Assembly: GCF_019931145.1 (NCBI RefSeq)
Contig: NZ_JAIOUV010000002.1
Coordinates: 248,001-312,000, forward strand
From: Marinicella meishanensis
Lineage (GTDB): Bacteria > Pseudomonadota > Gammaproteobacteria > Xanthomonadales > Marinicellaceae
Reading direction: 5' to 3'
DNA: 64,000 nucleotides
The notes beneath the pieces are model-generated. The model saw only the letters and a list, made by a program, of their open reading frames with translations. It searched no databases and had not been told where the DNA came from. How positions within the stretch are numbered: the stretch's first letter is position 1; each line of letters opens with the position of its first letter. A program made the translations under genes and the position numbers. Below, piece after piece: positions 16,927 to 25,871 of this stretch.

Positions 16927-18141
16927 TCATTCACTGGCTGCCTTGGGCACATGTCGGCGGCTGAGTTGCAACATGATGAACGCCAACAACGAGGTGCTGA
17001 AAAAACCAATCATCACCGGCATCACCGTGGCCGACAGTTGCAAGGAGATGCCAATGCCCAACGACGCGGCAATCAAGGCCGACACCACCCCGATGACTGA
17101 AGCCCCCATGCCCGCATCGTCACCCAAGGGCCACATGGCAATGGCAATCAAATTGCCATAAGCCAAACCAATGCTGATGTTGATGCTGCCCAACAACAAC
17201 ATCAACACCCACAGCGGGGGAATGCCGGCATACAGCCAACACAAAATCAGCCCCAAGGTGTTGCAAATCAGCATCAGGGTCAATGCCACTTGGGTGACTC
17301 GGAACGCGCCAAAATGCATCACCACTTTGGCATTGGCATAGGCCGCCAAGCCAAAAAACAAGGCAATGCCACCAAAGATCATGGGGAAATACTCAGCCAC
17401 GCCATAGACTTGATCAAACAGTTGTTGGGCACTGTTCAAATAGGCCATGAACCCACTGAAAATGATGCCACTGATGACAGCAAATGTCATGGACAAGGGT
17501 TGTTTAATGACCCGCACGAAGGCCGCCCAATGGGTCGCCATTTTCAATGGCTTGCGCCGTTCAGCGGGCAGTGACTCAGGCAAGCGAAAACCCGACCACA
17601 ACACAATCAAGCAACCAAACAACAAATAAGCATACAAAATCCACTGCCAGGGCCCCACCAACAGCAACAAGCTGCCCAGGGTCGGGGCAAACACCGGCAC
17701 CATGATGAACATCATCATCACCAGTGACGTCACCCGCGCCATTTCGTTGCCCGCAAAGTGGTCCCGGGTGATGGCGTTGACCATGATTCTGGCAGCCGCC
17801 GCCCCCGCGCCTTGTAAGGCCCGGGCCAACAGAAACAGTGTGTAATTGTCGGCAAACAAACACAAAATCGAAGCCAACACATACAAGCCCACACCAAACA
17901 TCAACACCGGCTTGCGGCCAATGCTGTCAGACACCGGACCATAAAACAACTGGGCCGCGGCGAAACCCAGCATGTAAGCGGTGATGATCCATTGTTGGTG
18001 GTTGGCCACCTGTAAGCCGTAGTATTCAGCAATCAACGGCATCGCCGGCAATTGCAGATCAATCGTCAGGGCGCCCAAAGAGGTCATCATGGCCAATAAG
18101 GTGATCAGCTCACCCAGGCCGATGTGTGGTTGCTTTGGCAT
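16927..18141 (-). CDS. Bcr/CflA family multidrug efflux MFS transporter
   Basis: Major facilitator superfamily transporter of 404 aa with about 12 membrane segments. The N-terminal ALTIDLQLPAMPLIAEYY is the Bcr/CflA subgroup signature. The loop motif GPVSDSIGRKPVLMFGVGLY is the MFS motif A, and LLARALQGAGAAAARIMVNA is the antiporter-type motif. Members export drugs such as bicyclomycin, chloramphenicol or sulfonamides by proton antiport; the substrate here is unknown. The gene lies 14 bp downstream of the TPR-diguanylate cyclase gene on the same strand and may be its second cistron. Confidence 0.9.
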   Translation of the reverse strand: MPKQPHIGLGELITLLAMMTSLGALTIDLQLPAMPLIAEYYGLQVANHQQWIITAYMLGFAAAQLFYGPVSDSIGRKPVLMFGVGLYVLASILCLFADNYTLFLLARALQGAGAAAARIMVNAITRDHFAGNEMARVTSLVMMMFIMVPVFAPTLGSLLLLVGPWQWILYAYLLFGCLIVLWSGFRLPESLPAERRKPLKMATHWAAFVRVIKQPLSMTFAVISGIIFSGFMAYLNSAQQLFDQVYGVAEYFPMIFGGIALFFGLAAYANAKVVMHFGAFRVTQVALTLMLICNTLGLILCWLYAGIPPLWVLMLLLGSINISIGLAYGNLIAIAMWPLGDDAGMGASVIGVVSALIAASLGIGISLQLSATVMPVMIGFFSTSLLAFIMLQLSRRHVPKAASE

Positions 18142-18155
18142 GGCGTTGGTGGAAT

Positions 18156-19922
18156 TCAGTTGCCGGTGGCCATGACCACGCAGTTGCTGCCCCGGTGTTT
18201 GGCGGTGGCCAAGGCTTTATCGGCTTGATACATGGCCATGTTCCAGGCCGAAGGTGATTGCCCCCCAACCCGGCTGAGTCCCACGGCGGCACTCAATTTC
18301 ACTTCTGCCCCATTGAGGTGGGTGGGGGTGTTGGCGATCACCCGTAACAATTCGGTGGAAAAATCGTCTTTTTCTGCAGCCGTGATGTCATCGGTGATCA
18401 ACATGAACTCTTCACCGCCCCATCGCCCCAAAAAGCGTTGGGCGTTGGTCAGTTGTTGTAACGCAGCGGCCACTTGTTGCAGCACAAAATCACCGTAATC
18501 GTGGTTGTGTTCATCATTGATGGTTCTGAAGTCATCCAAATCAACCAACCACAACAAGCGCTGTCCCTGGACCGACGGCTTGCGCGTCAAGACCCAGTCC
18601 CGGATGGCCCGGCGATTGCCCACTTGGGTCAAACTGTCGGTCATGGCCATTTGGGTCAGCTTCTTCTTGGTCAATTGTTGCCACCACAAAAACACCAACA
18701 ACATCAGCGCCAAAGCCGAGGCGATGACCAACATGATTTTGCGGTTGTGCTCAGCGGCCTGGATCTGGATCTGGTCATTGACCCGTTGGCTCTTCAAGGC
18801 GGCCAATTCTTGGCGGTTTTGTGAATCATCCAGCCGCACCTGCATTTGTGCCATGATTTGTTGATTGAAATTTTCTTGCACCTCACGATCAATCTCAATG
18901 GCCAAGCGATACATCTCGATCGCTGTTTCTTGATGCCCCAATCGGGCATAGGTGCTGGCCAGGTTGTGGACCGGATTGGTGCTGCCAGTTACGGCTTGTT
19001 TGTTGGCCGGATCGGTGAAATAGGCTTTGACTCGGTCGGCATGGTCCAAGGCCGCTAGTTGCTCACCTTGCATCGACAGGATTGAGGCCACCGTGCTCAT
19101 CACGTTGTGATAGTCGACATTGAAACTGCCGGTTTCTTGATAAATGGCCATGGATTGCTCGGCATAATCCAGGGCCTCGGTCAGTTGATCCAGGCCGGTG
19201 TACGAAGCGGCCAAGCCTGAATACACTTGTGCCACCCGGCTTTTCGGCCAATGTTCATTGATCATCGCCGCCACTTGTTGGAACAGTTTCAAGGCTTCGG
19301 TGAAGCGCTGCTGGCCATTCAAGGTGGCTGCCAGGTTGAACAGCACCGGCGGTTGATAGCGAAAGTCCTCATGGGTTTCCATCAAATTCAGTGCTTCATA
19401 ATAGGTCTCGATGGCTTGTTCATGCTCACGCATTTCTGAATTCAACACGCCCAAGTTGACCAACAACGGAATTTGTTCTTCGACCAAGGACAAGCGACTG
19501 GCCTCGACCATTGCCGCATCATAATTTTCAGCGGCACTGATGCGGTCACCGATGCGGTGAAAAACACTGCCGGCCCGTCGCTGCAGTTTCACCCCTTGTA
19601 AGGAATCGGGCAAGTTCAAAGCCAGGTTTTCCAAAGCATAAGCACTGGCCCTGGCGGCCTCGGTCAGATCAGAACTGGCTTGGGCCCAACCCAGGCAGCC
19701 CAATGCCTGGCCATATTGGATGGGTTGGGTTTCGGCTTGAATCATGGACATGACCTGCTGTGCCAGGTCCATGGCAGCGGTCGGATCATTGTCTTCTTGA
19801 GCCTGGCATTGTTCAATCAACGCAGCCGGCGTGGTGGGGTCGGCAGCCGTTGCTTGAGTCCAGCCGCTGTCAGCCAACAGCAAGAACCAGACAGTGATTT
19901 GAATTCGGCCAAATAAATTCAT
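18156..19922 (-). CDS. Periplasmic TPR-sensor diguanylate cyclase
   Basis: Protein of 588 aa. The ATG at 19922 is chosen because GGAGG lies 10 nt upstream and because a signal peptide follows. About 350 residues of tetratricopeptide-like helical repeats follow (for example IETYYEALNLMETHEDF and ALKLFQQVAAMINEHWP), which would lie in the periplasm. One membrane helix (IMLVIASALALMLLVFLWW) leads to a cytoplasmic GGDEF domain. That domain has MTDSLTQVGNRRAI, the DLDDFRTINDEHNHDYGDFV metal site and an active-type signature GRWGGEEFML. It should make c-di-GMP from GTP. No RxxD inhibitory site is obvious before the signature. Confidence 0.9.
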   Translation of the reverse strand: MNLFGRIQITVWFLLLADSGWTQATAADPTTPAALIEQCQAQEDNDPTAAMDLAQQVMSMIQAETQPIQYGQALGCLGWAQASSDLTEAARASAYALENLALNLPDSLQGVKLQRRAGSVFHRIGDRISAAENYDAAMVEASRLSLVEEQIPLLVNLGVLNSEMREHEQAIETYYEALNLMETHEDFRYQPPVLFNLAATLNGQQRFTEALKLFQQVAAMINEHWPKSRVAQVYSGLAASYTGLDQLTEALDYAEQSMAIYQETGSFNVDYHNVMSTVASILSMQGEQLAALDHADRVKAYFTDPANKQAVTGSTNPVHNLASTYARLGHQETAIEMYRLAIEIDREVQENFNQQIMAQMQVRLDDSQNRQELAALKSQRVNDQIQIQAAEHNRKIMLVIASALALMLLVFLWWQQLTKKKLTQMAMTDSLTQVGNRRAIRDWVLTRKPSVQGQRLLWLVDLDDFRTINDEHNHDYGDFVLQQVAAALQQLTNAQRFLGRWGGEEFMLITDDITAAEKDDFSTELLRVIANTPTHLNGAEVKLSAAVGLSRVGGQSPSAWNMAMYQADKALATAKHRGSNCVVMATGN

Positions 19923-20045
19923 GCGCCAATTGCCTCCGGGTAAGCCAATGTTTTCATGCCCACATGCTAACTGATAATGTCGGCCGACGCCAGACTGAAA
20001 CCACCTGCAATCACACAAAAACCATGGCCAACCCCTCTGGGCGCC

Positions 20046-20531
20046 TCAATCGGTGGATTTTTTCACCGAACTGGCGTGGTCTTTGACCACATACCACTGC
20101 CCGGCCAAACGCTGCAGGTCATAACTGACGATCATGCGGTTGAAATAAGGCTGGCCATCGCGTTCGGGTTCGCGGTAAATGATTTGCACCACCGCATAGG
20201 CCAACTCAGTGCCCACCGTCAGTTGCAAAATTTCAGTTTCAAAGGTCCAGTTGGGCTGGGCAAACCAATTTTCATGAAAGGCCATAAAGCCATCGACTCC
20301 ATGGATGATTTCTTGCCCAGGCAGTATCAACTGCATGCCGCCTGCGGTTGACAGGGTGGCGGCCAAAGTGTCCAAGTCTTTGTTTGAGACGGCGTTCAGG
20401 TGGGTGGTCAATACCCGCCGTGCGGCTTCCTCGACCACCCCTGCAGGGGCCGGTTTGTGGGGTTGGCAACCGGCCAACCAGCCGCTCACCAACAACCACA
20501 GCCAAGGCCAGATGGATCTGTTTGTTTTCAT
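20046..20531 (-). CDS. NTF2/SnoaL-like domain lipoprotein
   Basis: Predicted lipoprotein of 161 aa with lipobox WLAGC (Cys about residue 22); GGAG 5 nt upstream supports the ATG at 20531. The mature part fits the NTF2-like/SnoaL fold, with an N-terminal helix pair (VEEAARRVLTTHLNAVSNKD), LDTLAATL, a curved sheet including EIIHGVDGFMAFHENWF, and a closing WYVVKDHAS strand. Such domains serve as ligand-binding or catalytic cups, and no specific function can be assigned. It lies 28 bp downstream of the metal permease gene on the same strand and may be co-transcribed with it. Confidence 0.75.
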   Translation of the reverse strand: MKTNRSIWPWLWLLVSGWLAGCQPHKPAPAGVVEEAARRVLTTHLNAVSNKDLDTLAATLSTAGGMQLILPGQEIIHGVDGFMAFHENWFAQPNWTFETEILQLTVGTELAYAVVQIIYREPERDGQPYFNRMIVSYDLQRLAGQWYVVKDHASSVKKSTD

Positions 20532-20559
20532 GTGATCTCCTTTTTGCTTAAGTGGCGCT

Positions 20560-21621
20560 TCAGCCACAACAGGCATCATCTGATGCCGGTGGTTTTTTAC
20601 CCGGCAGCCAGGGCCACAGGGCCAACAGCAACAACACCAGGGCACTGCACCATTGCAACACCACCGGCACCATCTCGTGGTGCATGGGGTGACCCATGGT
20701 GAAATTGATGTGCTCGGTCATGCTGTTGACCAGCACCCCCAACAACAAGGCACTGCTGATGATGCCCAACAAATACAGCCACATGGTGCGCTGACCCATT
20801 TGTTGTTGCACCACCCCCAAGGTGGCCATGTTGGTGGCTGGCCCAGCCAACAAGTAAATCAACACCGCGCCGGGTGAAATGCCGGCCAGCAAAAACCCAG
20901 CTGCAATGGGGGTGGACCCGGTGGCACAAACATACATGGGAATGCCCACCAACAGCATCACCAGCATCGCCAACCAGCTGTCACCCCACTGCAACAGCCA
21001 ATTGGCCGGCACAAAGGCTTGCACCCCCGCGGCGAACAGCAAGCCAATGACCAACCAAAACAAGATGCTTTGGTACAAATCGGTCAAGGCATAAACCACC
21101 CCATCCAAGGCCTGTTTGAACCAGCCAGGTGCGGTCACCGGCGCAGGCTCTTGGCTTTGGCTGCCACAACAAGCGGAGCCGGACGCGGTCATCTTAGGGG
21201 GTGATTCCGGCGCAAAAAAATACACCAACAAACCGGTGACCATGGCAGAAAACAACGCCGCCAACGGCCTGATGACGGCCATCACCGGGCCCATCATGGC
21301 ATAGGTGATGCTGATCGAATCCACCCCCGTTTCGGGGGTTGAAACCAGAAATGAAGTGGTGGCCGGTTTCGATGCCCCTGCCTGGCGCAAACCCAAGGCG
21401 GCTGGAATCACCCCGCAGGAACACAGGGGCAAGGGCACCCCCAACAAAGCGGCTTTGAAAATGGCTCCCAAACCCGGTTGGGTCAAATGGCGCTGCAGCA
21501 AGGCTTGCGGCATCAATGACTTGAACAAGCCACCAATCAACAAGCCCAACAACAACCAGGGCGCCGCTTCCAAGGTCAGGGCCAACAAGGCGTTCAAGTA
21601 TGAATTCAAGTAACTCATCAT
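20560..21621 (-). CDS. SO_0444-type permease (DUF318), probable Cu/Zn efflux
   Basis: Polytopic membrane protein of 353 aa resembling the SO_0444 family of putative Cu/Zn efflux permeases, related to ArsP/DUF318. The hallmark segment LGVPLPLCSCGVIPAALGLR and the pair STPETGVDSISITYAMMGP are visible, repeated in degenerate form in the second half as GIPMYVCATGSTPIAAGFL. About ten membrane helices can be seen. Cysteine pairs occur in the central loop (ACCGSQ) and at the extreme C-terminus (ACCG), consistent with soft-metal handling. Two adjacent ATG codons (21621 and 21618) are possible starts. The NTF2-like lipoprotein gene follows. Confidence 0.85.
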   Translation of the reverse strand: MMSYLNSYLNALLALTLEAAPWLLLGLLIGGLFKSLMPQALLQRHLTQPGLGAIFKAALLGVPLPLCSCGVIPAALGLRQAGASKPATTSFLVSTPETGVDSISITYAMMGPVMAVIRPLAALFSAMVTGLLVYFFAPESPPKMTASGSACCGSQSQEPAPVTAPGWFKQALDGVVYALTDLYQSILFWLVIGLLFAAGVQAFVPANWLLQWGDSWLAMLVMLLVGIPMYVCATGSTPIAAGFLLAGISPGAVLIYLLAGPATNMATLGVVQQQMGQRTMWLYLLGIISSALLLGVLVNSMTEHINFTMGHPMHHEMVPVVLQWCSALVLLLLALWPWLPGKKPPASDDACCG

Positions 21622-21628
21622 CCCGAAC

Positions 21629-22147
21629 TCAAAGTAGGGTGATCAACCACAGCACCACGGCCACCAAAATGCCCAACAAAGCGAACAAATAGGCCCAGCG
21701 CAACAGTCTATATTTGCGGCGCAGGATTTGGCCAATTTGATAAATGTCATTGATCAACAGGGTGCGGGCAGCCTCGTTGTCCACCAGCTGTTGTTGCAAG
21801 TATTGTTGATAGCTGGCTTGGCTGTGGCGGGTAAAAAAACCAAAAAACAGTGGATTCTTGATTTCTTCGATCGGGGTGTTTTGCTTGCCGGTGATGTTTT
21901 TGGGAATCAACACCATCACGGTCAACACCATGGGCACCAACTCCAGCAACATGAACACCAACATGATTTTCAGCAAAGCCGGATCCAACTGCGCCTGGCT
22001 GAGGATGCGGGTCAACACCACAGTGAACATCAAAGCCAGGGTACCGATCAGGATGTTGGCTTTTTGATCGGCCATCAGGTTCAGCTGCGTTTGGTTTTGG
22101 TGGGCCGTGCGCAGGGTCTGGATCACGTCATTGTCGGCAGGATTCAT
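21629..22147 (-). CDS. DUF5706 / Pycsar effector-like transmembrane protein
   Basis: Protein of 172 aa from the ATG at 22147; a longer in-frame reading to 22225 exists and no Shine-Dalgarno site settles the start. It resembles the DUF5706 (PycTM) family. The N-terminal helix LRTAHQNQTQLNLMADQKAN leads directly into two membrane helices (residues about 32-90). NPLFFGFFTRHSQASYQQYL follows, then a helical segment (INDIYQIGQILRRKYRLLR) and a final membrane helix. In Pycsar defence, such proteins oligomerise in the membrane on binding cCMP or cUMP and impair it. No nucleotide cyclase gene lies beside it, so a defence role is unproven; it may be a housekeeping relative. It is 7 bp upstream of the permease gene. 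Confidence 0.72.
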   Translation of the reverse strand: MNPADNDVIQTLRTAHQNQTQLNLMADQKANILIGTLALMFTVVLTRILSQAQLDPALLKIMLVFMLLELVPMVLTVMVLIPKNITGKQNTPIEEIKNPLFFGFFTRHSQASYQQYLQQQLVDNEAARTLLINDIYQIGQILRRKYRLLRWAYLFALLGILVAVVLWLITLL

Positions 22148-22283
22148 GGCAGACAGCTTGGTTGCAACCCATGCAGTATAACATGGACTTTGGCAGGCGG
22201 AGCGGCGCCTGGATGGCAGGCTCAAAGCCCGGTTTAAGCGGGCCTAGACCCCTGGCCAGGACCAGGGATCAGGCTGCAGTATA

Positions 22284-24707
22284 TCAGAAGTCGACGTTCA
22301 GCTTGGCGAAGTAAAACCCACCATTGATGCCGAATGGCAAGGTTTCCCAGCCGTAGACAAAACCCAGTTGGGGGAATGGAAAGCCATCCACTTCATCCCA
22401 TTTGTCCGGGTACTCATCAAAGATGTTGGTGCCGCCCACGGTCAGTTTGACTTGGTCGGTGAACGCATAACTGACCGACAAATCGGTCAACCATTTGCCG
22501 CTCCACTTTTGCTTGATGCCGGTGAAACCCTGACCCGACACGCTGCCAAAGTAATTAAAACGCAGGTTGGTTGACCACTGGTTGTGATCGTGGGTGAAAC
22601 TGAGTAAAGCATGTTCACCGGGTTGACCTTCTTCAATCAACACCCGCTGGGTTTCATCAAAGATCTGTTCGGGTGACAACACATCTGAAGCCGATCGCAC
22701 GGTGGTCACATCGGTGTCATTGAAGTGCAAAGCACCGACCACACTGAGCAAGGAACCGTTGTCAAATTCGGTGTTGAAGGTGCCCACGATGTCCAAGCCC
22801 ACCGTTTCGGTGTCAATGGCATTGGTGAAGAATTGGGCTTGGCCCACATTCAATGGCCTGAGCAACACCGCAATGGGACACACCGATGCATCGGTGCAAT
22901 TTTCACTGTCGGGCTCTGGGTTGATGCTGGTGGAGAACACGATGCGATCATCGATGTCGATGCGGTACAAATCCGCCGTCAAGGTGAAGCGATCGTTCAT
23001 TTCATAAACAAAACCCAAACTGGCATTCACCGACGTTTCCTCTTGCAAATCGGGCACCCCGAAGGCCAGAGCCACTTCACTGCCTTGGCGGGCGGTGATG
23101 GTTTCAGTCAGCACCCCGGCGGCGTTCAAATTGGTCGATACCTGTGAATAGAAGGCTTGCTGCACACTGGGCGCCCGAAAACCGGTGGACACGGTGCCGC
23201 GGATGGCAAAGGCATCGGTGACATTCAACAAGCCAGAAATCTTACCGGTGAAGCTGGAGCCAAAATCTGAATAGTCTTCAGCCCGCACCGCCAAACCCAA
23301 CATGAAATCATCGGTCAGGTTACTCTCAAAATCGGCATACACACCGATCGAATCACGGCCATCGTCCACTTCGGTTGCTGGCGTGAAGCCGGGGAAACCC
23401 TGGATACCGGCTGCGGCGATGCCGCCATTTTGGTTGAGGATGATGATGCTGGGGTCGTTGTTGGGGCCGTAGGCATAAGACACCAAGTCGCCCCGCACGA
23501 TTTGGTAATTTTCATCGCGGTATTCCAAACCATAAGAAGCATAAATGGGCGAGTCCCACGATGAATCGTAACGACCTTGGAGGTCGAAGTTCAAGGTGCG
23601 TTGGTCGTATTTCAAGGTGCCGTCTTGGGCACCGGTGGGTGAACCGGGACCAAAACTGACGTTCCACGAATTGGCGGTGCGGAAGGTGAAGCGGCTGTGA
23701 CCCAATCCGGCATTCAAATCCCAGCGCCAACGGTCATTGAAATCACCCCTGAAACCGGCATTCAAGGAACGGTCATTGACGGTGGTGATCAAAGTCGGTA
23801 AAAAGCCATTGGGATACAAATCCGGTGACGTGCGGTCATCTCCAGCCGAACGGAAAAAGCCCGAGGAATTGCCCTCACGATCAGAACCACCCCCGAAGAA
23901 ATAAAATTCCGACTCACCAAAGGGCACTTCAGCGTTGAACCAAAAAGACAAGTTTTCGGAATCGGCATCACCGATGCGTTGGGTCACCCGTGGCGGATCC
24001 ACCCGCAAGGAATCGACCCCGGCACGGTTGGTTTCACCGCGGTCGCGGTATTCCAAAGACAGGTTCAAAAAGCCGTCATCACCCAAACCAAAACCGGTGT
24101 TGATGCCGGTCATCAGCACTTCTCCATCCCCTTCGTAATGCTGTCCGGCTTGTACGGTCAGTTGGGTGCCCTCGGCGCGATTTTTGAGGATGATGTTGAT
24201 CACCCCGGAGATGGCATCCGAACCGTATTGGGCCGCCGCACCATCGCGCAGAATTTCAATGCGATCAATGGCAGACACTGGAATGGCATTGATGTCGGTG
24301 CCGGCTGAACCCCGGGCAATGGTTTGTTGCACATTGACCAAAGCTTGTTGATGGCGGCGTTTGCCGTTGACCAGGACCAGCACTTGATCGGGGCCCAAGC
24401 CACGCAAGGTGGCGGGTCTGATGATGTCGGTGCCATCACTGATGGTGGTGGATGAAAAGTTGAAAGATGGTGCCAACAATTGCAGAATCTTGCCCACTTC
24501 AGTGGCCCCGCTGTTGGTGATCTCTTCACTGGTGATGATGTCCACCGGCGCCGCGGTCTCGGTGATGGTGCGGCCCGCCACGCGGGTCCCGACCGAGACG
24601 ATGTTGCCCAGGTCTTCGACCTGGTCGTCGGTTTGTGCCAGCGCCATGGGTGCGCAGTGGAATGCAGTCAGCGCCGCGATGGCGCCAATCAATGGATGCT
24701 TTTTCAT
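22284..24707 (-). CDS. TonB-dependent receptor
   Basis: Outer-membrane receptor of 807 aa for energy-dependent uptake of an unidentified large substrate. A signal peptide (ending ...PMALA-QT) is followed by a plug domain with VSVGTRVAGRTITETAAPVD, LQLLAPSFNF, LRGLGPDQVLVLVNGKRRH and IDRIEILRDGAAAQYGSDAI. About 600 residues of beta-barrel strands follow, ending in the aromatic/hydrophobic terminal strand FYFAKLNVDF. The GKRRHQQALVNVQ plug segment is typical of CirA/Oar-like receptors in Xanthomonadales and relatives. AGAGGG precedes the ATG. It is a single-gene unit with a putative promoter at 24767-24795 immediately beside a repeat element. Confidence 0.93.
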   Translation of the reverse strand: MKKHPLIGAIAALTAFHCAPMALAQTDDQVEDLGNIVSVGTRVAGRTITETAAPVDIITSEEITNSGATEVGKILQLLAPSFNFSSTTISDGTDIIRPATLRGLGPDQVLVLVNGKRRHQQALVNVQQTIARGSAGTDINAIPVSAIDRIEILRDGAAAQYGSDAISGVINIILKNRAEGTQLTVQAGQHYEGDGEVLMTGINTGFGLGDDGFLNLSLEYRDRGETNRAGVDSLRVDPPRVTQRIGDADSENLSFWFNAEVPFGESEFYFFGGGSDREGNSSGFFRSAGDDRTSPDLYPNGFLPTLITTVNDRSLNAGFRGDFNDRWRWDLNAGLGHSRFTFRTANSWNVSFGPGSPTGAQDGTLKYDQRTLNFDLQGRYDSSWDSPIYASYGLEYRDENYQIVRGDLVSYAYGPNNDPSIIILNQNGGIAAAGIQGFPGFTPATEVDDGRDSIGVYADFESNLTDDFMLGLAVRAEDYSDFGSSFTGKISGLLNVTDAFAIRGTVSTGFRAPSVQQAFYSQVSTNLNAAGVLTETITARQGSEVALAFGVPDLQEETSVNASLGFVYEMNDRFTLTADLYRIDIDDRIVFSTSINPEPDSENCTDASVCPIAVLLRPLNVGQAQFFTNAIDTETVGLDIVGTFNTEFDNGSLLSVVGALHFNDTDVTTVRSASDVLSPEQIFDETQRVLIEEGQPGEHALLSFTHDHNQWSTNLRFNYFGSVSGQGFTGIKQKWSGKWLTDLSVSYAFTDQVKLTVGGTNIFDEYPDKWDEVDGFPFPQLGFVYGWETLPFGINGGFYFAKLNVDF

Positions 24708-24766
24708 AAACCCTCTTGTTGCTTGATTGTTGTTATTTGGCCGTCTAAATACAGCCTTGTACAGAA

Positions 24767-24795
24767 AGTATAGGCAGAGTTTTAAGAAAAAACAA
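24767..24795 (-). promoter_or_regulatory. Putative sigma-70 promoter of the TonB receptor gene
   Basis: On the minus strand, TTGTTT (complement of 24790-24795) and TATACT (complement of 24767-24772) are separated by exactly 17 bp, about 60 bp upstream of the receptor ATG. The palindromic element at 24809 begins 13 bp upstream of the -35. Confidence 0.45.
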
Positions 24796-24808
24796 GGTGA
24801 TTTTTGTC

Positions 24809-24961
24809 AGGGCCTGTTAACACCCACTGAATGGCGGCGGCTGGATCGTATTTTTCAGCCATCAAGGCATCTGTCGTGACCTGTGGTCACTCCACATGAA
24901 CAACTGAATAACGCCGAGGGATGGAAAACACGACCCAGCCCAGTGGGTGTTAACTGGCCCA
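24809..24961. mobile_element. MITE-like palindromic element, single-module copy
   Basis: A 153-bp copy with terminal repeats AGGGCCTGTTAACACCCACT at the left and the complementary AGTGGGTGTTAACTGGCCC at the right. It contains only module B: GGCTGGATCGTATTTTTCAG, a central TGTGGTCACTCCACA-type hairpin and the closing GAAAACACGACCCAGCC arm. It fills the gap between a TonB receptor promoter and the DPP-IV operon's last gene. Confidence 0.85.
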
Positions 24962-24971
24962 AGGCCCCGGA

Positions 24972-25349
24972 TCACTGCCAGGTTTGGATCATGATCACGG
25001 CACTGGCGGCCAGCACCACGAGTAAGGCCAACATCACCGGCCAACGCAGTGCTTTGAATCGACGCTTGGGCAGTGAGACCAGCACGTCCTCATTGGCCAC
25101 CACATGAATTTCTACAAAGGTGTCCCAAAAACTGGCTTTCACTTCGTTGTGGCGTTGCAAATCTTTGGTTTTGGTGGCACCTTGGCCGATGCTGCGGCGG
25201 ATGCGGGTTTCGACCTGTCCTTGGGGCTCCCCACCAATGACCGACTCGGCTTGAAACACATAAGTCATGGGTACGCTGCTGAAGCTGCGACTGAAAATTT
25301 GTGCTTGTTCTCCAGCAGGAATTTTGATGGTTTGCTTGGATCGGTTCAT
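24972..25349 (-). CDS. Uncharacterised protein with C-terminal membrane anchor
   Basis: Protein of 125 aa that I do not recognise. The first 90 residues are soluble and polar, with a basic, Gln-rich middle (QVETRIRRSIGQGATK) and a beta-rich segment (SFWDTFVEIHVVANEDVLVSL). After a basic KRRFKALRW stretch, a single hydrophobic helix (about residues 102-122) ends the protein. This layout suggests a tail-anchored protein with its main domain in the cytoplasm, or a type I-like topology. It is the last gene of the minus-strand run after the 143-aa membrane protein, ALDH and DPP-IV genes, 79 bp after the preceding stop. Confidence 0.6.
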   Translation of the reverse strand: MNRSKQTIKIPAGEQAQIFSRSFSSVPMTYVFQAESVIGGEPQGQVETRIRRSIGQGATKTKDLQRHNEVKASFWDTFVEIHVVANEDVLVSLPKRRFKALRWPVMLALLVVLAASAVIMIQTWQ

Positions 25350-25428
25350 GGGCTTGGACTCCAGGTCTTGGTGATGGCATCGAGCCTGCCATTATGCCAT
25401 GAACCAGCAACACCGCAGCCAACCATCG

Positions 25429-25860
25429 TTATTCCACCTCTTGCACCACCACCACGGTTTCGTGGAAAGCGATGCCGTGTTGCGCACACAAAGCCTTGAG
25501 TTGCTCGATCGAGACGCCAGGTAATTTGACCGGTTCACCGCTTTTCATGATCAACACCCCAAAGGTTTTGCCGGCTTCATTCCAGACCTCCACTTGGTCG
25601 ACGTCATGCCAGGGGTAATTGACCACACTTTGGTTGGCTTGCGAATATTGGGCAAAACCAAATGGCGTGACAAAAGTCTTCGGCGTTTTGCTGGGGAAAA
25701 AGCGCATTTTGATCAGGTTGAAGATCAGCACCAAAGGCAACAAAATGACCAACACAATCAAAATCGGGATCATCACCAACAAGATCAATATGAACACCAC
25801 CCAGCTCAATGGGCTGCGGCCGTTTGGCATGTTGCTGAGGATGACTTGAGATAACTTCAT
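25429..25860 (-). CDS. Uncharacterised membrane protein
   Basis: Protein of 143 aa, not recognised as a named family. A strongly hydrophobic region at residues about 19-50 forms one long or two short membrane helices. About 90 soluble residues follow, with WHDVDQVEVWNEAGKTFGVLIM, a strand-rich pattern resembling PH-like or bPH domains of small bacterial membrane proteins. The C-terminus is helix then strand (QLKALCAQHGIAFHETVVVV). It starts 11 bp after the aldehyde dehydrogenase stop and so probably belongs to the same transcript, but nothing links it to that enzyme's reaction. Confidence 0.6.
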   Translation of the reverse strand: MKLSQVILSNMPNGRSPLSWVVFILILLVMIPILIVLVILLPLVLIFNLIKMRFFPSKTPKTFVTPFGFAQYSQANQSVVNYPWHDVDQVEVWNEAGKTFGVLIMKSGEPVKLPGVSIEQLKALCAQHGIAFHETVVVVQEVE

Positions 25861-25871
25861 GAGTGTTCCTG

